DNA from: Xestospongia muta
Lineage: Eukaryota; Porifera; Demospongiae; Haplosclerida; Petrosiidae
Reading direction: 5' to 3'
Assembly: GCA_963693285.1 (NCBI GenBank)
Contig: OY848918.1
Coordinates: forward strand, 3,911,876 to 3,975,875
Length of the DNA stretch: 64,000 bases
The notes under the pieces were generated by a model. That model was not told the DNA's origin and made no database searches. It saw nothing but the letters and a program-made list of their open reading frames with translations. Shown one piece after another: positions 11,868-23,671 of the stretch. Made by a program: the position numbers and the translations under genes. Numbering within the stretch: position 1 is the stretch's first letter; every line of letters starts with the position of its first letter.

Positions 11868-12953
11868 ATTCACCATATATACCAGTAACTATAATCTGAC
11901 ATTTTATGATGTGGATAAAGGCAATAATTCTTTCATAAAGGAGTATGCTGTCAAACTGATCCATCAACCTGTAGTTGGATTGTCTCCTTTTACACCTATG
12001 ACATCACATATGCCTTCAATGGTCAATGTTATAACATCTTTTTCATCACTTATACTTGGTAGTAAGTTATTATATTAGCAGTTTGATTTATGCTATTACA
12101 GTGAGAAGTATTCAAAGAGAATCATCATTACCAACTACTATTGGTAAGTTTAAAATTATGTTAGGCTATTATTTTGAGGTCTTTCACAGTTACCTCAGTA
12201 ACTATATCTGGATGTTTACTTGTTTTAACTGGTCTAGGTGATATGGCTATACTGATAAGTATATGTAAGTTTGTTAACAATATAATTTGATGTACATGCA
12301 TACTAACACTGTTTGAGTACTAGGTTAGCACTTAAGTTATGGTGGAAACCATAACAGGAGTAATTTAGAGTATACGAACAGAACAGTGTTTTACTGTAAT
12401 GCTTGGGCTAATCAAAAGTATATATATAGGACTGTCAGTACCTTTGATCTGCCCTTGTATCATAATGCAATGTCTGTTTAACAATTACAGCCATGTTTCT
12501 TTAATTAACTGTCTTCATTCCCTTAAGATACATTAAGATTAAGATACACTAATACTAATCAGAATATTTTGTAATATTATAATCTCTAGGTACTAGTTGG
12601 TACTCCTGAGCTTACAAATTTTTATTATTCTTTACACATTACATATTAACAAAAAATCAACTATAAACCAGATCAACTATCCTGATGTGACTCCATTATC
12701 TAATGGTCCTATTGCTGCTCATAATCTCCTTCTTATAGCACCATATAGTGCAGTAGTATATGGTACATCAATAATAGTAGGACAATATAGTTTAGCACAA
12801 CTGTATTCTGAAAATGGACCATCTATTGGGGAACATGTGAGTCTTGGTCATAATGCACATGATAGCACCCAAGTTTACGACTATATTCATCATGCTTGTT
12901 CTCATATTTCAACACGCAAACCTTTAAGTATAGAAAATCCTGAATCTAACTAA
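11868..12953 (+). pseudogene. relic J: inverted class-2 receptor, C-terminal half
   Basis: Plus-strand copy of the 3' half of a class-2 gene. Exon 6 end about 11868-12058 ('IYTSNYNLTFYDVD' region), stalk exon 12102-12143, transmembrane exon 12190-12264 ('TSVTISGCLLVLTGLG') and tyrosine tail exon 12672-12953 ('PYSAVV', 'GQYSLAQLYSENG', 'YDY'). The exons present have open frames and GT-AG borders. The signal, Ig, FN3 and first Cys-domain exons are missing. The transmembrane exon ends in phase 1 while the tail exon starts in phase 0, so a juxtamembrane exon is missing or unrecognised. No Death exon follows. It could still yield a truncated product, but is most simply a 5'-truncated inverted duplicate. 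Confidence 0.65.
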
Positions 12954-13246
12954 AATGAATCTGACAATCACAGTGATTACAATTTTTTGATAGATTATGT
13001 GGTGGATCTATCAATTCCCTAGTAGTTAATTGCCAAATCCACAAATCTGAACAATAGTTTTAAACATAAATTGATATATGATTAATGGAATTGCACAGGG
13101 AGGGTTGGTTATGGGTGAAACTGCAGCTAGAAAATAGAAAATATCTGTTGATTTACAACACATTCAGTGCTAAGATACCATCTCGAAAGTAACAACAATT
13201 TGAGTTTAATAACTCCACACAAAGATACATACACTATTATTAATCA
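12954..13246. other. spacer between convergent J and E
   Basis: Between the ends of plus-strand J and minus-strand E. It holds their presumed 3' UTRs; no exon or repeat recognised. Confidence 0.45.
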
Positions 13247-15451
13247 CTATTTTATCACACCGTATGCAGCACATGTGATCATCTCTAGCTCAGTAGTAGG
13301 TAGTGTATTAGTGATTATATCAACATTCTCATACTGAGGTATAACTTGATGAGGGACAGTATCTGTTAGTGGATTAACAGGAGATGGTACAGTACCTACA
13401 ATGGATAATACCATTTACAAACTATTCCCACTGTTAGTATTACCTTGTCTCAGTGACTTAGTTCTTCTTATCCAACATATCACTATATGTACTAGCACAG
13501 TACATACCAGTACTAGAACTGACACACCCACTAGACTACCTATATATACATATAGTATATATAATAAATTTATTCAACTACACTATTTGTGGTTCAGGTA
13601 AAATATTTAAGAGAAAATCTAAGCATAGTATAATATTGAGTACATGTACATATATATTACTGTAATTTAGTGAAGTTAATTCAAGTTTAATATTATTTTG
13701 ATGGACTTTTAGTCAGAGATATAGTTTTTTGTCTACCTTACATATTGTAAACTTTTAAGTACAAATAAATTTTTCATTATAAATTACATACCTCCTAATG
13801 CAGCTGTTACACAACTTGTGTTCTTATGAACATGTGTATCTGTAGAACATGTAACTGATAATTGAAAACATGTTATGGTAATAACAAAATGTATGTTACA
13901 CTCACTTGGATAATCACTTGTTCCTTTAGTGATTATTATTGTACGAAATGATACAATGGTCACTGAAGGAGATGGTTCCATTCCAGTAATGGTGATATTG
14001 GTAGATGATATTGCCCAGTCAACTGATAATGTACCCTCCTCTTCAATATCATATACATACATATTATATATACCAGTAGGTATATCATATGTACATCCAA
14101 TTACTGTACTAATACATACTGGAGAACACATTAATGATATGTTAGTACTGTAGGTAGAGGAGGTTAATGAAATAAGACAACCTTTAACAATAGCTCCTCT
14201 TATAAATTGACAGCTGTAACATGTTCTACCAATATTACTTAGGTCATTATATAGGGTAGCTTCAGTAATATCATATGTACCTAATGAATGAGAAAATATT
14301 TGTAAGTCATTTATAATGTACTTACTTAGTACAATTGATTCTGTTACATCAATAACAGCTCCACTTGGTAATGATAAACTCATTCTTGTCTTCCATATTT
14401 TATTCTCAGTTATATTTACAATATAGATAGTAACAACAATAACTCCTTTATCAGTTATAACTATTGGATTATTTAGAAATATAGAAGAATTATCTTCATT
14501 GTATATAACAACATTTAGTTGAGCTGACTCCACTGTATGTGGACATTGTTGAAGTTCCTAATATCACAAATTTGAGGTATCTAGAGATATCATAATGTAA
14601 CTTACCAAATCATATATTGTTATATTTAGTATCCAATTATTAACTGATCTGATAAAGGTAGTTGTTAAATTACTTATATTAACTAAAATCAAAGTAATAA
14701 ATTATACATTAGTAACCATAGTGATAATACCTCTTGGTACATGTAGTGATGTAGTAGTTACCTCTCCTTCTCCAGCTGAGTTATTACCAGCTACACTAAT
14801 TGTATAGTTACCAAATTGACAGTACTGCCATGTTGTAGAAGATGTAGTGTTCTGTGTAACTAGTTCACCTCCATAAGTAACATTGATGATATAACCAGGT
14901 ATGGATACCAGAGAGAAGGGAGGAGACCAGGAACAGTTTATATACTGACTTTGTACATGACATATCAAGTTGTTGACAGCAGCTAGTTCACCTAATGAGA
15001 GGAGATATAATGGCATATATCAGAGAGCGTGTTACCTTGTATTCTCAGAGTAGATTTACTAGACTTGATATAATCAGTATTGTTAACAGATCCTGCAGCA
15101 ATACACTTGACTACTGTATTGTTATATTGAGGATATCCAGTTATTGTAAGATTAGAGTTTTGTGGTCCTCCAGTTGTAATAATACCAAGTTGGACAATAT
15201 TATCATTATGACCATAACCTGTGCCATTTATATTCCAATTAATAGTCACACCAGTATGATCCACTGAACATTGGTAATGTGCTAGTTGATAGACTCCAAT
15301 GTTAGGAGATGGAGTAAATATGAACTGAACAGCTATATAATAAAACCAAATAAAATAGTACATTAGATATTAATATGATCATACCTGTACATTTTAATAT
15401 AATAGATACTAACAATATCAGTAGTAGCCATGTTGTCTTCACTAGATTCAT
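13247..15451 (-). CDS. gene E: class-1 Ig/FN3 transmembrane receptor
   Basis: Closest relative of gene A and fully open: 15385-15451, 15036-15332, 14731-14991, 14606-14682, 14326-14557, 13906-14280, 13792-13854, 13444-13539, 13247-13395, giving 538 residues. Signal peptide (MNLVKTTWLLLILLVSIIL), Ig-like ('HYQCSVDH', 'INWNINGTG', 'VKCIAAG'), FN3-like ('NCSWSPPFSL'; two residues shorter than A at 'WQYCQFG'), linker, Cys domain ('CYSCQF', 'KGC', 'TGIYNMYVYD'), stalk, transmembrane helix and a tail with PQYENV and AAYGVI. The stop comes two codons earlier than in A. The stalk exon differs from A ('STDTHVHKNTSC'). Its N-glycosylation sequons and tyrosine motifs suggest a glycosylated surface receptor. 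Confidence 0.8.
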
Positions 15452-15514
15452 ATTGAGTTTATCATTACATCATTATTACATCACTATAAATACACTGATA
15501 ATACACTATATGAT
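15452..15514 (-). promoter_or_regulatory. conserved 5' flank of gene E
   Basis: Near-identical to the gene A 5' flank, with the same doubled TGATGTAAT on the minus strand. Similarity to A ends at about 15514. Confidence 0.4.
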
Positions 15515-18119
15515 GTGTTATTTCTAAAGTGAAAATGTAGACTGTTATGTTGCTAAAGTAGTGTTGTTGTATTGAATTGCTAATAGTTTAATCTGTACAT
15601 TATAGCTAACAGTTCATTATATACTAATTTTATGTATCATTAAAATAACTGTGTATATTGATTATTGTAAACATCATATATTGTAGTTGGAATATTATGT
15701 ATCTTATAGGTATCTTCACTAACAAACACACTGTCTTTATACATTGTGTATATTAGATAATGTACATATGGAGTTGTTGCTGATATAATTAATAAGTAGA
15801 GTTTAAATCCTATTATGTTAATATTGACTTATTCTCTAGGGTTACCATTGATGACTAAAGTATGAAGTAATGAAAAATGATGATAATGTCTCAAGATATC
15901 ACCTGTCTGTGATAAAGTGTATATTGAAGAGTAATTGTCATTATATATAATAATATGATAATAATATAATAATATAAAATAATATATAATATATGCATTA
16001 TATATAAAGTGAAAATGTAGATTGTAATGTTAATAATAACATTATCCCTTTACTTATCTATCAGCATATAATAAGAAAGATTATTGAAATAATATTTGAT
16101 TATATATTGTTATAATATTGTTATAATATTGATTTCAAAGATTTCAGGGATGACAAAAGGTACACATGAGCAATAATTAGCATAACACTCAATGCCAGAC
16201 TTATAACATTGATAATATAGTTCTTGCATCATCTTATCGATGTAAAACAAATTTAAGAACAAATCAGAGGGCCATCCTGGCAATAACATACATTGTATAG
16301 ACTACTTGACCATGTAAGTTTATACAATTATATAATAACTTAGATATTGTCAGAGTATAAAAATTACTTTAATGTTTACAGATTGCTGTTAGCAAACATG
16401 ATATCATATAATAGTATTCAATTCAAAAGAACAAAACTTTGTGGTTAATAAATTTATGTTCTTTCACAGAAACTCATTTGTACATGTACATTTTAAACTT
16501 ATCTAGTTAACAGTTCTTTTTAGAAAAAGAATACTACACTACAGGGAATAACCTAACCCACTATTGTTATTATAGCAATTGTAATGTTTCTCCACTAGTA
16601 CAACTTTAATGTACTAATGCTAAACAATTTATGGTTAGTATACTATTTTAAGAGGATTGGATTTACAACAGTGGTTCCAATTTATACCAACTTTTAAGTA
16701 CTACTAATTCTTATAATAATAACAATCATGATAGCCTCAGAGTTTCTTTGTACATTAATAAAACCTTATTATAGCATCAACTACACAACTAATGACATTA
16801 CACTTAATGGTAATATCTAATTTGAAATTGAAAATATACTACCACAACATCAAGTAACTCTATATACAGCATACATTATAACATATTTAAAGACCAGTTA
16901 GTCAAAATGGCTTGAAATAAGGGCAGTTATATCTATTACAGTGTAAATTCATCTCTGAAATAAAGACACAGTGCCAGAACTAAACAGATCTGTAACATTT
17001 GACATCATAATATTATAATATTATAATTAGTATACCAAAACTAATACAAATATATAATGTTGTAATGGATAAAATATTTTAATATACTAACTAAAACTAA
17101 ATAGATTACTATTAACATAACATTTAAAACTCTATTTATATCAGCAATAGCTCCACGTGTACATTATCTCACATACACAATATATAAGGACAGTGTGTTT
17201 GTTAATGAAGACACTTGAAAAAAAACATACTTAATAGAGACACAATATGTCAACTACAAGCTGACAAAAGTAACCTCGACATACTGAGTCTCTAAGACAA
17301 TATTGTATAGATAGGCATAAATATCATTACTGTATATCACTACAGTAATCATACACTTTTATAGTACTGATAATTAGTAGCTTTTGTATAGATTATTAAC
17401 TTTAAAAAAGTTTAAAAGACAAGTTTATTTAGTACTGATTGTTATGTTTACTACTGATCACTCTAGTTTTAACTATTACTACATAGTGATTCCAAGACAA
17501 TAATCATAAATATTATAATTATATATACTACAATTATGATCTCTTAGAATGATATAATATATTAGATTGCATATTAATAATTAGCTATAATATATACTAT
17601 TACTGTTGTTATTGTATTTTGTATGTAAAACAAATTAATAATTTTATTAAATAGTAATAAATCATAAATTGTAGCTATTACTTTAAAGACAATGATGGTG
17701 AAACAAGATAAATGAAGTATGAATGAAGAAATGAAGAACCTGTACTATATTTACAATGCAGGTATAAATATAGTTACAAAGATCATCAATTTTATTAAAA
17801 TGACCCCATGAGTTAAATAAAATGATTCATAATACTACATTGACAACAATTCAACATGTTCTGACCAATATGTTGCACACATTCAAGTTGTATTTTTAAA
17901 GTCAATTTTCTAAGAATGTGCACACAATAAACGAATGTGTCTGGAGTAAAGATAAGGTAATGAGTCAGTCATTTAGTCAATGAATATAACACTAATAACC
18001 AATATTAGAATGTCACTGGATTTGAATAAAATTAAAAAACCATGTTACATCATTTTGAACATAAAATTGAATTTCCTCATGAATCATTTTATTTACTTTT
18101 ACAATAAATTCATAATCAT
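15515..18119. other. gene-poor region with inverted repeat pieces
   Basis: No supportable exon. A stretch at about 15706-15770 recurs inverted at about 17155-17216 (shared 'GACAGTGTGTTTGTTA'). Simple ATAATAT runs lie near 15950-16010. The part at 16196-16315 is described separately. Confidence 0.4.
16196..16315. other. decayed copy of the gene F upstream region
   Basis: Matches 25940-26045 in patches, including the 'CATCTTAT-CG-TGTAAAA' and 'CATCCTGGCAATAA' blocks, up to the point where the triple E-box would be. The E-boxes themselves are not conserved here. It shows that class-2 5' flanks have been copied elsewhere in the cluster. Confidence 0.5.
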
Positions 18120-18600
18120 TGTTATTGTACTACTTATTATGACAGTTACTCTTCAATATAAACTTTATCATAGACAGGTGATATCTTGTGACATTATTAT
18201 CATTTTTGATTACTTCATATTCATTTTGAACATAACATTGAATATTTATAATTAATCATTTTATTTACTTTTACAAGTAATTCATAATCTTTGTTATTGT
18301 ACTAGTACAGTACATAGCAATGTCAGAACAGATATATACACTAGAGAGTAGTACAATATTATCACATTATATTATCATAATATAATGACTATACAGTATG
18401 TATTATAGTATATACAAAATTTAATACAATTGAAAATTGGTTATGTCATTATCTTCTATTAACTATTATAATTATCCTACTAACATTTTAATGCATTATG
18501 TCTATACTTTTAATTCTGTAGACTGAACATTAGTTAGTATCATCATGAGAAATTTCACTACAAACTCTCATCTAATAGGCTTCTTAATACTTGTATCTTA
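18120..18600. repeat. dispersed repeat containing a decayed transmembrane exon
   Basis: Closely related sequence recurs at 30557-30960, 32520-32648, 41963-42366, 43926-44054 and on to about 44560. The core 'TACTAGTACAGTACATA' followed by a 'GTCAGAAC' block matches the class-1 transmembrane exon (for example 979-1074), so the unit appears to derive from a receptor exon plus flank. No open frame remains. Confidence 0.55.
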
Positions 18601-19154
18601 ATGAAATGATCATTGTACATATTATGAATGATCAATAAGATATTTAAGTAAAAAAGATTTTAATTTGTGCATGAGTGAATATTTTATTGTGTGTTTATAT
18701 GAGTGTACATTACTATATAAAGGATAGTATTAATTTATATGTATAAACTTGTATTGTGATATATATTGTCCTCAGTAAAGTATTACTATAAATTACACTA
18801 TAATGAACATTATTATTAATGTCAATAATATTCAAAATCATCATTATTTCCAGGAAGTGAATTTATAATATAGTATCACAGTCTCTGGAATACTATAGTT
18901 AGTAGATGAGTATATTACATACTAATATATTATGAAGTAGTTGTAATAACTAAACTAACAGTGGTCTATTAAAGATTATACACATAAATTTATATGGAGT
19001 TTATGAAATTGCAAAATGAACTGCTTAATTCTTTTATACTAAAGACAATATCAAAGTTCCAATCAGTAACTTTGTCCACAATGATCACAATGAGTTTACT
19101 GATGGCTTTGCCAATAATTTACAGTTAACATAAAAACCTATTCAATGGTGACCT

Positions 19155-19384
19155 GATTTGCAATAAGGGATCACTTCTGACAAAACATTTGTGACTTGAT
19201 TTGTGAAAAGGGACCACTGCTAAAAAATCTCAACAAACAGTTTTGTGCACATTCAGTTGCTATATATAGACAACTATTTCTGGTAACTGTATCAATACAA
19301 AAGTGTTTTTTTGAGATGTTTAAACAGTGATCTCTTTTCACAAATCAGGTCACATTTTGACAGAAGTGGTCCCTTATTGCAATT
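19155..19384. mobile_element. foldback element, about 230 bp
   Basis: Ends in inverted repeats of about 70 bases: 'TTGCAATAAGGGATCACTT' at the left and its complement near 19360-19384, with 'GATTTGTGAAAAG' in both arms. No ORF. MITE-like. Confidence 0.6.
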
Positions 19385-19934
19385 AGTGGTTAAATACATT
19401 ATATGTTACTACATAGTATCAAACCATCTTAATAGGTAGTGTTACTAGTGTAGGTAGTGTAGTTTCTGTATCAGTGTTAATAAACAACAGTCTAATATTG
19501 AGGTGAGCCACACTACATGACTTCAAATGTAATAGGAAGCCTATACACTATATGATAAAAACCCTGTCATGTAATATAGTTATTCTGCATTGTATTATAA
19601 ATAAAGTAGTGACTAGTATGACAAGTAAATGATAAAAACACTGTTTATTACTGTTGACTGTGTGATATAATATCATATTAATCATTGATATCTTGTATAC
19701 TTGATTATTACCAAATGATTGTGAGATATTACACTTGTGTATACACAAATAGCTTGGTTACTCTTGGTAGCATCTATAAATTAATTGTTTATCCTTACAA
19801 AAGATACCTAGAGGAAAAAATGAGTACCAATATTTTTGTAAATTTATTTATTAATCATGTTTTCGAAAGTGTAGGACAAAGTATTACTAATTAATATAAA
19901 TTTTGCTGGTGGCTGTCAACTACATCTGTGCCTA

Positions 19935-20870
19935 TTTATAGTATTTAGCCACAAACACTCCTTGAGAGCATGCACTGCATGCTGTTGGCACATGATAGCT
20001 TATAGTAAAGTATATTTACCAAATTGCTAAATGGTCCATTTTCCCATTACTTTAGAATGGTATACATATATTAGGTTATACAATAGTTGTGATAACTATT
20101 TGTGGTATTTAGCAACAAACACTCCTTGAGAGCATGCACTGCATGCTGTTGGCACATGATAGCTTATAATAAAGTATATTTACCAAATTGCTAAATGGTC
20201 CATTTTCCCATTTCTTTAGAATGGTATACATATATTAGGTTATACAATAGTTGTGATAACTATTTGTGGTATTTAGCCACAAACACTCCTTGAGAGCATG
20301 CACTGCATGCTGTTGGCACATGATAGCTTATAGTAAAGTATATTTACCAAATTGCTAAATGGTCCATTTTCCCATTACTTTAGAATGGTATACATATATT
20401 AGGTTATACAATAGTTGTGATAATTATTTGTGGTATTTAGCCACAAGCACTCCTTGAGAGCATGCACTGCATGCTGTTGGCACATGATAGCTTATAGTAA
20501 AGTATATTTACCAAATTGCTAAATGGTCCATTTTCCCATTACTTTAGAATGGTATACATATATTAGGTTATACAATAGTTGTGATAACTATTTGTGGTAT
20601 TTAGCCACAAACACTCCTTGAGAGCATGTGCTGCATGCTGTTGGCACATGATAGCTTATAATAAAGTATATTTACCAAATTGCTAAATGGTCCATTTTTC
20701 CATTACTTTAGAATGGTATACATATATTAGGTTATACAAATAATTGTGATAAACTATTTGTGGTATTTAGTCCCAAACACTCCTTGAGAGCATGCACTGC
20801 ATGTGTACTGTATCAATTTGTATTTATCACTTGAGAGCATGCACTGCATGCTGTTGGCACATGATGACTT
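19935..20870. repeat. 164-bp tandem repeat, about 5.5 copies
   Basis: The block containing 'ACACTCCTTGAGAGCATG' recurs at 19951, 20115, 20279, 20443, 20607 and 20773, a spacing of 164 (last step 166), with a partial seventh piece near 20825. Copies are nearly identical. Each holds the palindrome GCATGCACTGCATGC, altered in the fifth copy. No coding frame runs through it; a satellite-like array. Confidence 0.9.
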
Positions 20871-21246
20871 AAATAAAGACAATTTTGACAATAATGAACT
20901 TATTATATAATGTGTTTATGTCCCTATAATAAAAGTAGACTAATGATATTGGTTAGCATCTTCAAAAGTCAAGTAGATGTGTATATAGAGCATGTGATAA
21001 TCATAGTTTAATTTAAATAATTAGATAGCTTATATTGTTATATTATATCTGTTAAATAATTTATCAATTTGTCAAATGGCTCCATTTCCCATTACTTTAT
21101 AATGGTGTACATAGATTAAGTTGTACTCTAATACACAAAGCTACTATGCTGCTGTGAAAAATTTCAATATTACAGATGAACAACTAATAAATACAGATAA
21201 ATAATGTATGATTTATTCCATAAACAAGAAGTAAATCAACAATTAT
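20871..21246. other. left flank of the 11.4-kb duplication
   Basis: AT-rich unique sequence with a degraded piece of the 164-bp unit near 21055-21120. No gene seen. Confidence 0.4.
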
Positions 21247-21863
21247 TTAATAAATAATGACTTATTTAATATTATCATGATAATTTTCCAATTTTGATAT
21301 AAATGGCACCTCATAATAGTGCAATATCTATTCGTAGAGAGTTGGATATAGTGTAGCTATCCATTATAAGGCAGTATGTTTAAATCATACTTCTTTATTT
21401 GAATTTTATTGAACTGGCAGAATTATATCCACAAAAAGGTGAGGTTATACACATAAATATTATATTGACAGTGAGTGTGTCACTATGGGTAAGTAAAATT
21501 AAGTTATGTGAATGGCAGTGAGCTAAAATGCGTTTACATACCTCCACAGATTGACATTACTGTTGACTCTATTACTATTTCAATAAGGTATCCATTATAT
21601 TATGAACTAGTGACATTGTTATATATGCATTACTGTGTTATATTGGTCTGAACATAAGATGTTGACATATATACTCAGTATTAAAATAATAGAAACACAC
21701 AGCAGTGCTATGTATACAATTTATAAACAGATACTATTATTGTTTATATTATAGAACGGGTGTTTATTAAAGTAGTTTATAAAGAAATATTTTAGCGAAT
21801 GAAAATACCATTTGTAATAAAAGTTAAATGTTATAGATTTTTTCTTTTCCTTCAGATATAAAT

Positions 21864-21868
<5 letters not shown>

Positions 21869-21903
<35 letters not shown>
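21869..21903. repeat. (GA)n microsatellite
   Basis: Uninterrupted GA run of about 17 units, repeated with the same length at 33275-33309 in copy 2. Confidence 0.9.
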
Positions 21904-21905
<2 letters not shown>

Positions 21906-22730
21906 GGTAATTTGTTATCATTAATTTTTAGTGTTTGTTTGTTACTAAATATATATTTTTTAATAAAAACTATAAAAATCAATGAAAACTGAAAAATCAA
22001 AATCAATATTGTTATATCATATAAAAACATGACGATGTCATATGTTCAATTAATGCTATCTCATTTAGGTAAATGCAGTTTGACAAATGATTCCAACTAC
22101 TTTTAACATTCATAAAGAGAACATTTTGTCTTTACTGTGCTCATACTAGACAGCACTGTTTGATTTAACTAATTTCCATTCAGTTCAGGGTTAGAAAAAC
22201 TACCTTTGTGTTATAAAATAGTGGACAGTCTGAATGGTGTGAATAACAGCTGTATCTATGGGTTGGGTAAAACCTGTTATGATAGTTAATTACATCAATT
22301 ACTTCCTGCTACTACATACTATAGAGTTCATGTGAACATTTTAATTCATATATTGAATGGCTATTCAGTATTGAGAGTATAGTTATTGATATGGCTGTCC
22401 CCAAGTGTTTTCTAAGAATAGTCATAGTATAGTACACTGATATCAACTCTGATGCACTATATAACCTTGTTTATACTTAATTAGCATCTGATATACAAAT
22501 ACATGAAGTAATATATAGACAAGTACTATTATAATACAGTTACTGTGTATTTGTACTGTTAATTAGAGTAGACTGATGCAAGTTCATTTACAGCTAGTAA
22601 TGTGTTATCATTTTAATGTTTGTTTGTCACAAAATATATTTATAAAAGCTACAAATCAATGAAATATGTGTATAAGTAAAAACATATGTAATAAAAACAA
22701 CAACACACTATGGTGGAGTTAGTACAGTTA
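21904..22730. other. 3' flank of gene F, no gene seen
   Basis: AT-rich, without a recognisable exon. Presumably includes the 3' UTR of the F Death-domain exon. Confidence 0.4.
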
Positions 22731-22981
22731 CTATTGAATTAGTTGGTTAGCAAGATGAGGTTCATTTACAGCTGGTGATCTCAATATCATCAACAATGTC
22801 TCCCAGGTATATGGACATCTCTTAGTCTCATACCAGAGTTGGAACACACCAGTGATACCTTGATGGTTCTCTTCAATGTCATCTAGTTCAGGTGGAGTTA
22901 GTGCTAGAGCAGTACATATCTCTTGTAATTTTGTAGTTACATACGGAGCAACATAAGTAACTAGATCTTTATGAGTTAACT
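22731..22981 (-). CDS. gene F distal exon: Death domain
   Basis: One exon opened by an AG acceptor (22982-22983) in phase 1 and ended by TAG at 22731-22733, encoding 83 residues. The pattern fits a Death domain: 'LALTPPELDDIEENHQG' for helices 2-3, 'FQLWYETK' for helix 4, 'YTWETLLMILRSPAV' for helix 5, then 'LANQL'. It would be the intracellular C terminus of gene F, a homotypic interaction module. The same exon recurs in G (56195-56445) and H (54276-54526). The F tyrosine exon upstream carries a frameshift, so this domain may not be reached in F transcripts. Confidence 0.8.
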
Positions 22982-23032
22982 CTAATATAATAAATATAAT
23001 ATAATATCTACTATATAGTAACGTTTACTGAC

Positions 23033-23429
23033 CTGTTATCTTCTTAATAGTTAATTTATCACATGTTTTATTAGACAAAGTAAAGTACTGACTGTTAAGT
23101 AGTGATAGATGACTTGTCATGTCACCATTATATAGTAGGTAGTGTAGAATACATAGGTGGAATAGGTGTTGAAGTACAAGAATGAGGATGTTGAGTATGA
23201 TCATAAAATTGGGTACTAGCATGTACATTATGACGAAGTCTGGTATATTCCTCATTAGATGGTTCTTTTACTAAATATAAAGACTGATATTGTCTTACTA
23301 AACTATATTGTTTCATTATTGGTGTCTTGTGTACTACTGTACTATATGGTACTGTAGAATGGAGATTAGGAGGAGTAATAGTTCCATTTGGTAATGGAGT
23401 CACGTCTGTATAGTTGTTAGACTGAGTAG
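23033..23429 (-). CDS. gene F distal exon: tyrosine-rich tail, frameshifted
   Basis: Starts in phase 1 after an AG acceptor (23430-23431) and encodes a tail with VPYSTVV (fits ITIM), KQYSLV, RQYQSLYLV, EEYTRL and PPMYSTL. Compared with the homologous exon H (54587-54974) it has a four-base gain after 'YSTLP', giving a stop two codons later. The remainder (ending 'SNKTCDKLTIKK') is open only in another frame. The predicted product ends ...STLPTI, before the Death exon. The identical lesion is present in copy 2 (34439-34835). Confidence 0.7.
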
Positions 23430-23671
23430 CTGTTAATGTATAAATATATAATAGAAATAAAAACATAACACAATTAATTGTCACACTAAAAAATTAATTT
23501 AATAATGGATATTCAACAATAAATATCATTTGAATTATATTACATAAAAAGACGATTGTCATAATTGGCAATACATAGATACACTGTTGTATAGTCTGTC
23601 ACATTCACATAATGAGACACTTCACAGTTTACATACAGCTCCCACATTATAATAGAGCAGTGTTATAATTA

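Noticed and set aside
13929..14153. Plus-strand ORF opposite gene E
   Set aside because: Antisense shadow of the Cys-domain exon; similar shadows occur opposite A at 1397-1585 and opposite B at 5041-5238.
16330..17980. tRNA, rRNA or retrotransposon genes in the gene-poor spacers
   Set aside because: No cloverleaf, rRNA-like block or reverse-transcriptase motif was seen here or in 44.5-54 kb.
17980..18255. Plus-strand hydrophobic ORF of 91 codons
   Set aside because: AT-rich chance ORF overlapping a dispersed repeat; no splice or family support.
19935..20870. CRISPR-like array
   Set aside because: The whole 164-bp unit repeats without variable spacers, and the DNA is animal.
21721..21921. 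Minus-strand ORF with a Ser-Leu run (and its copy at 33127)
   Set aside because: Contains the GA microsatellite and AT-rich flank only.
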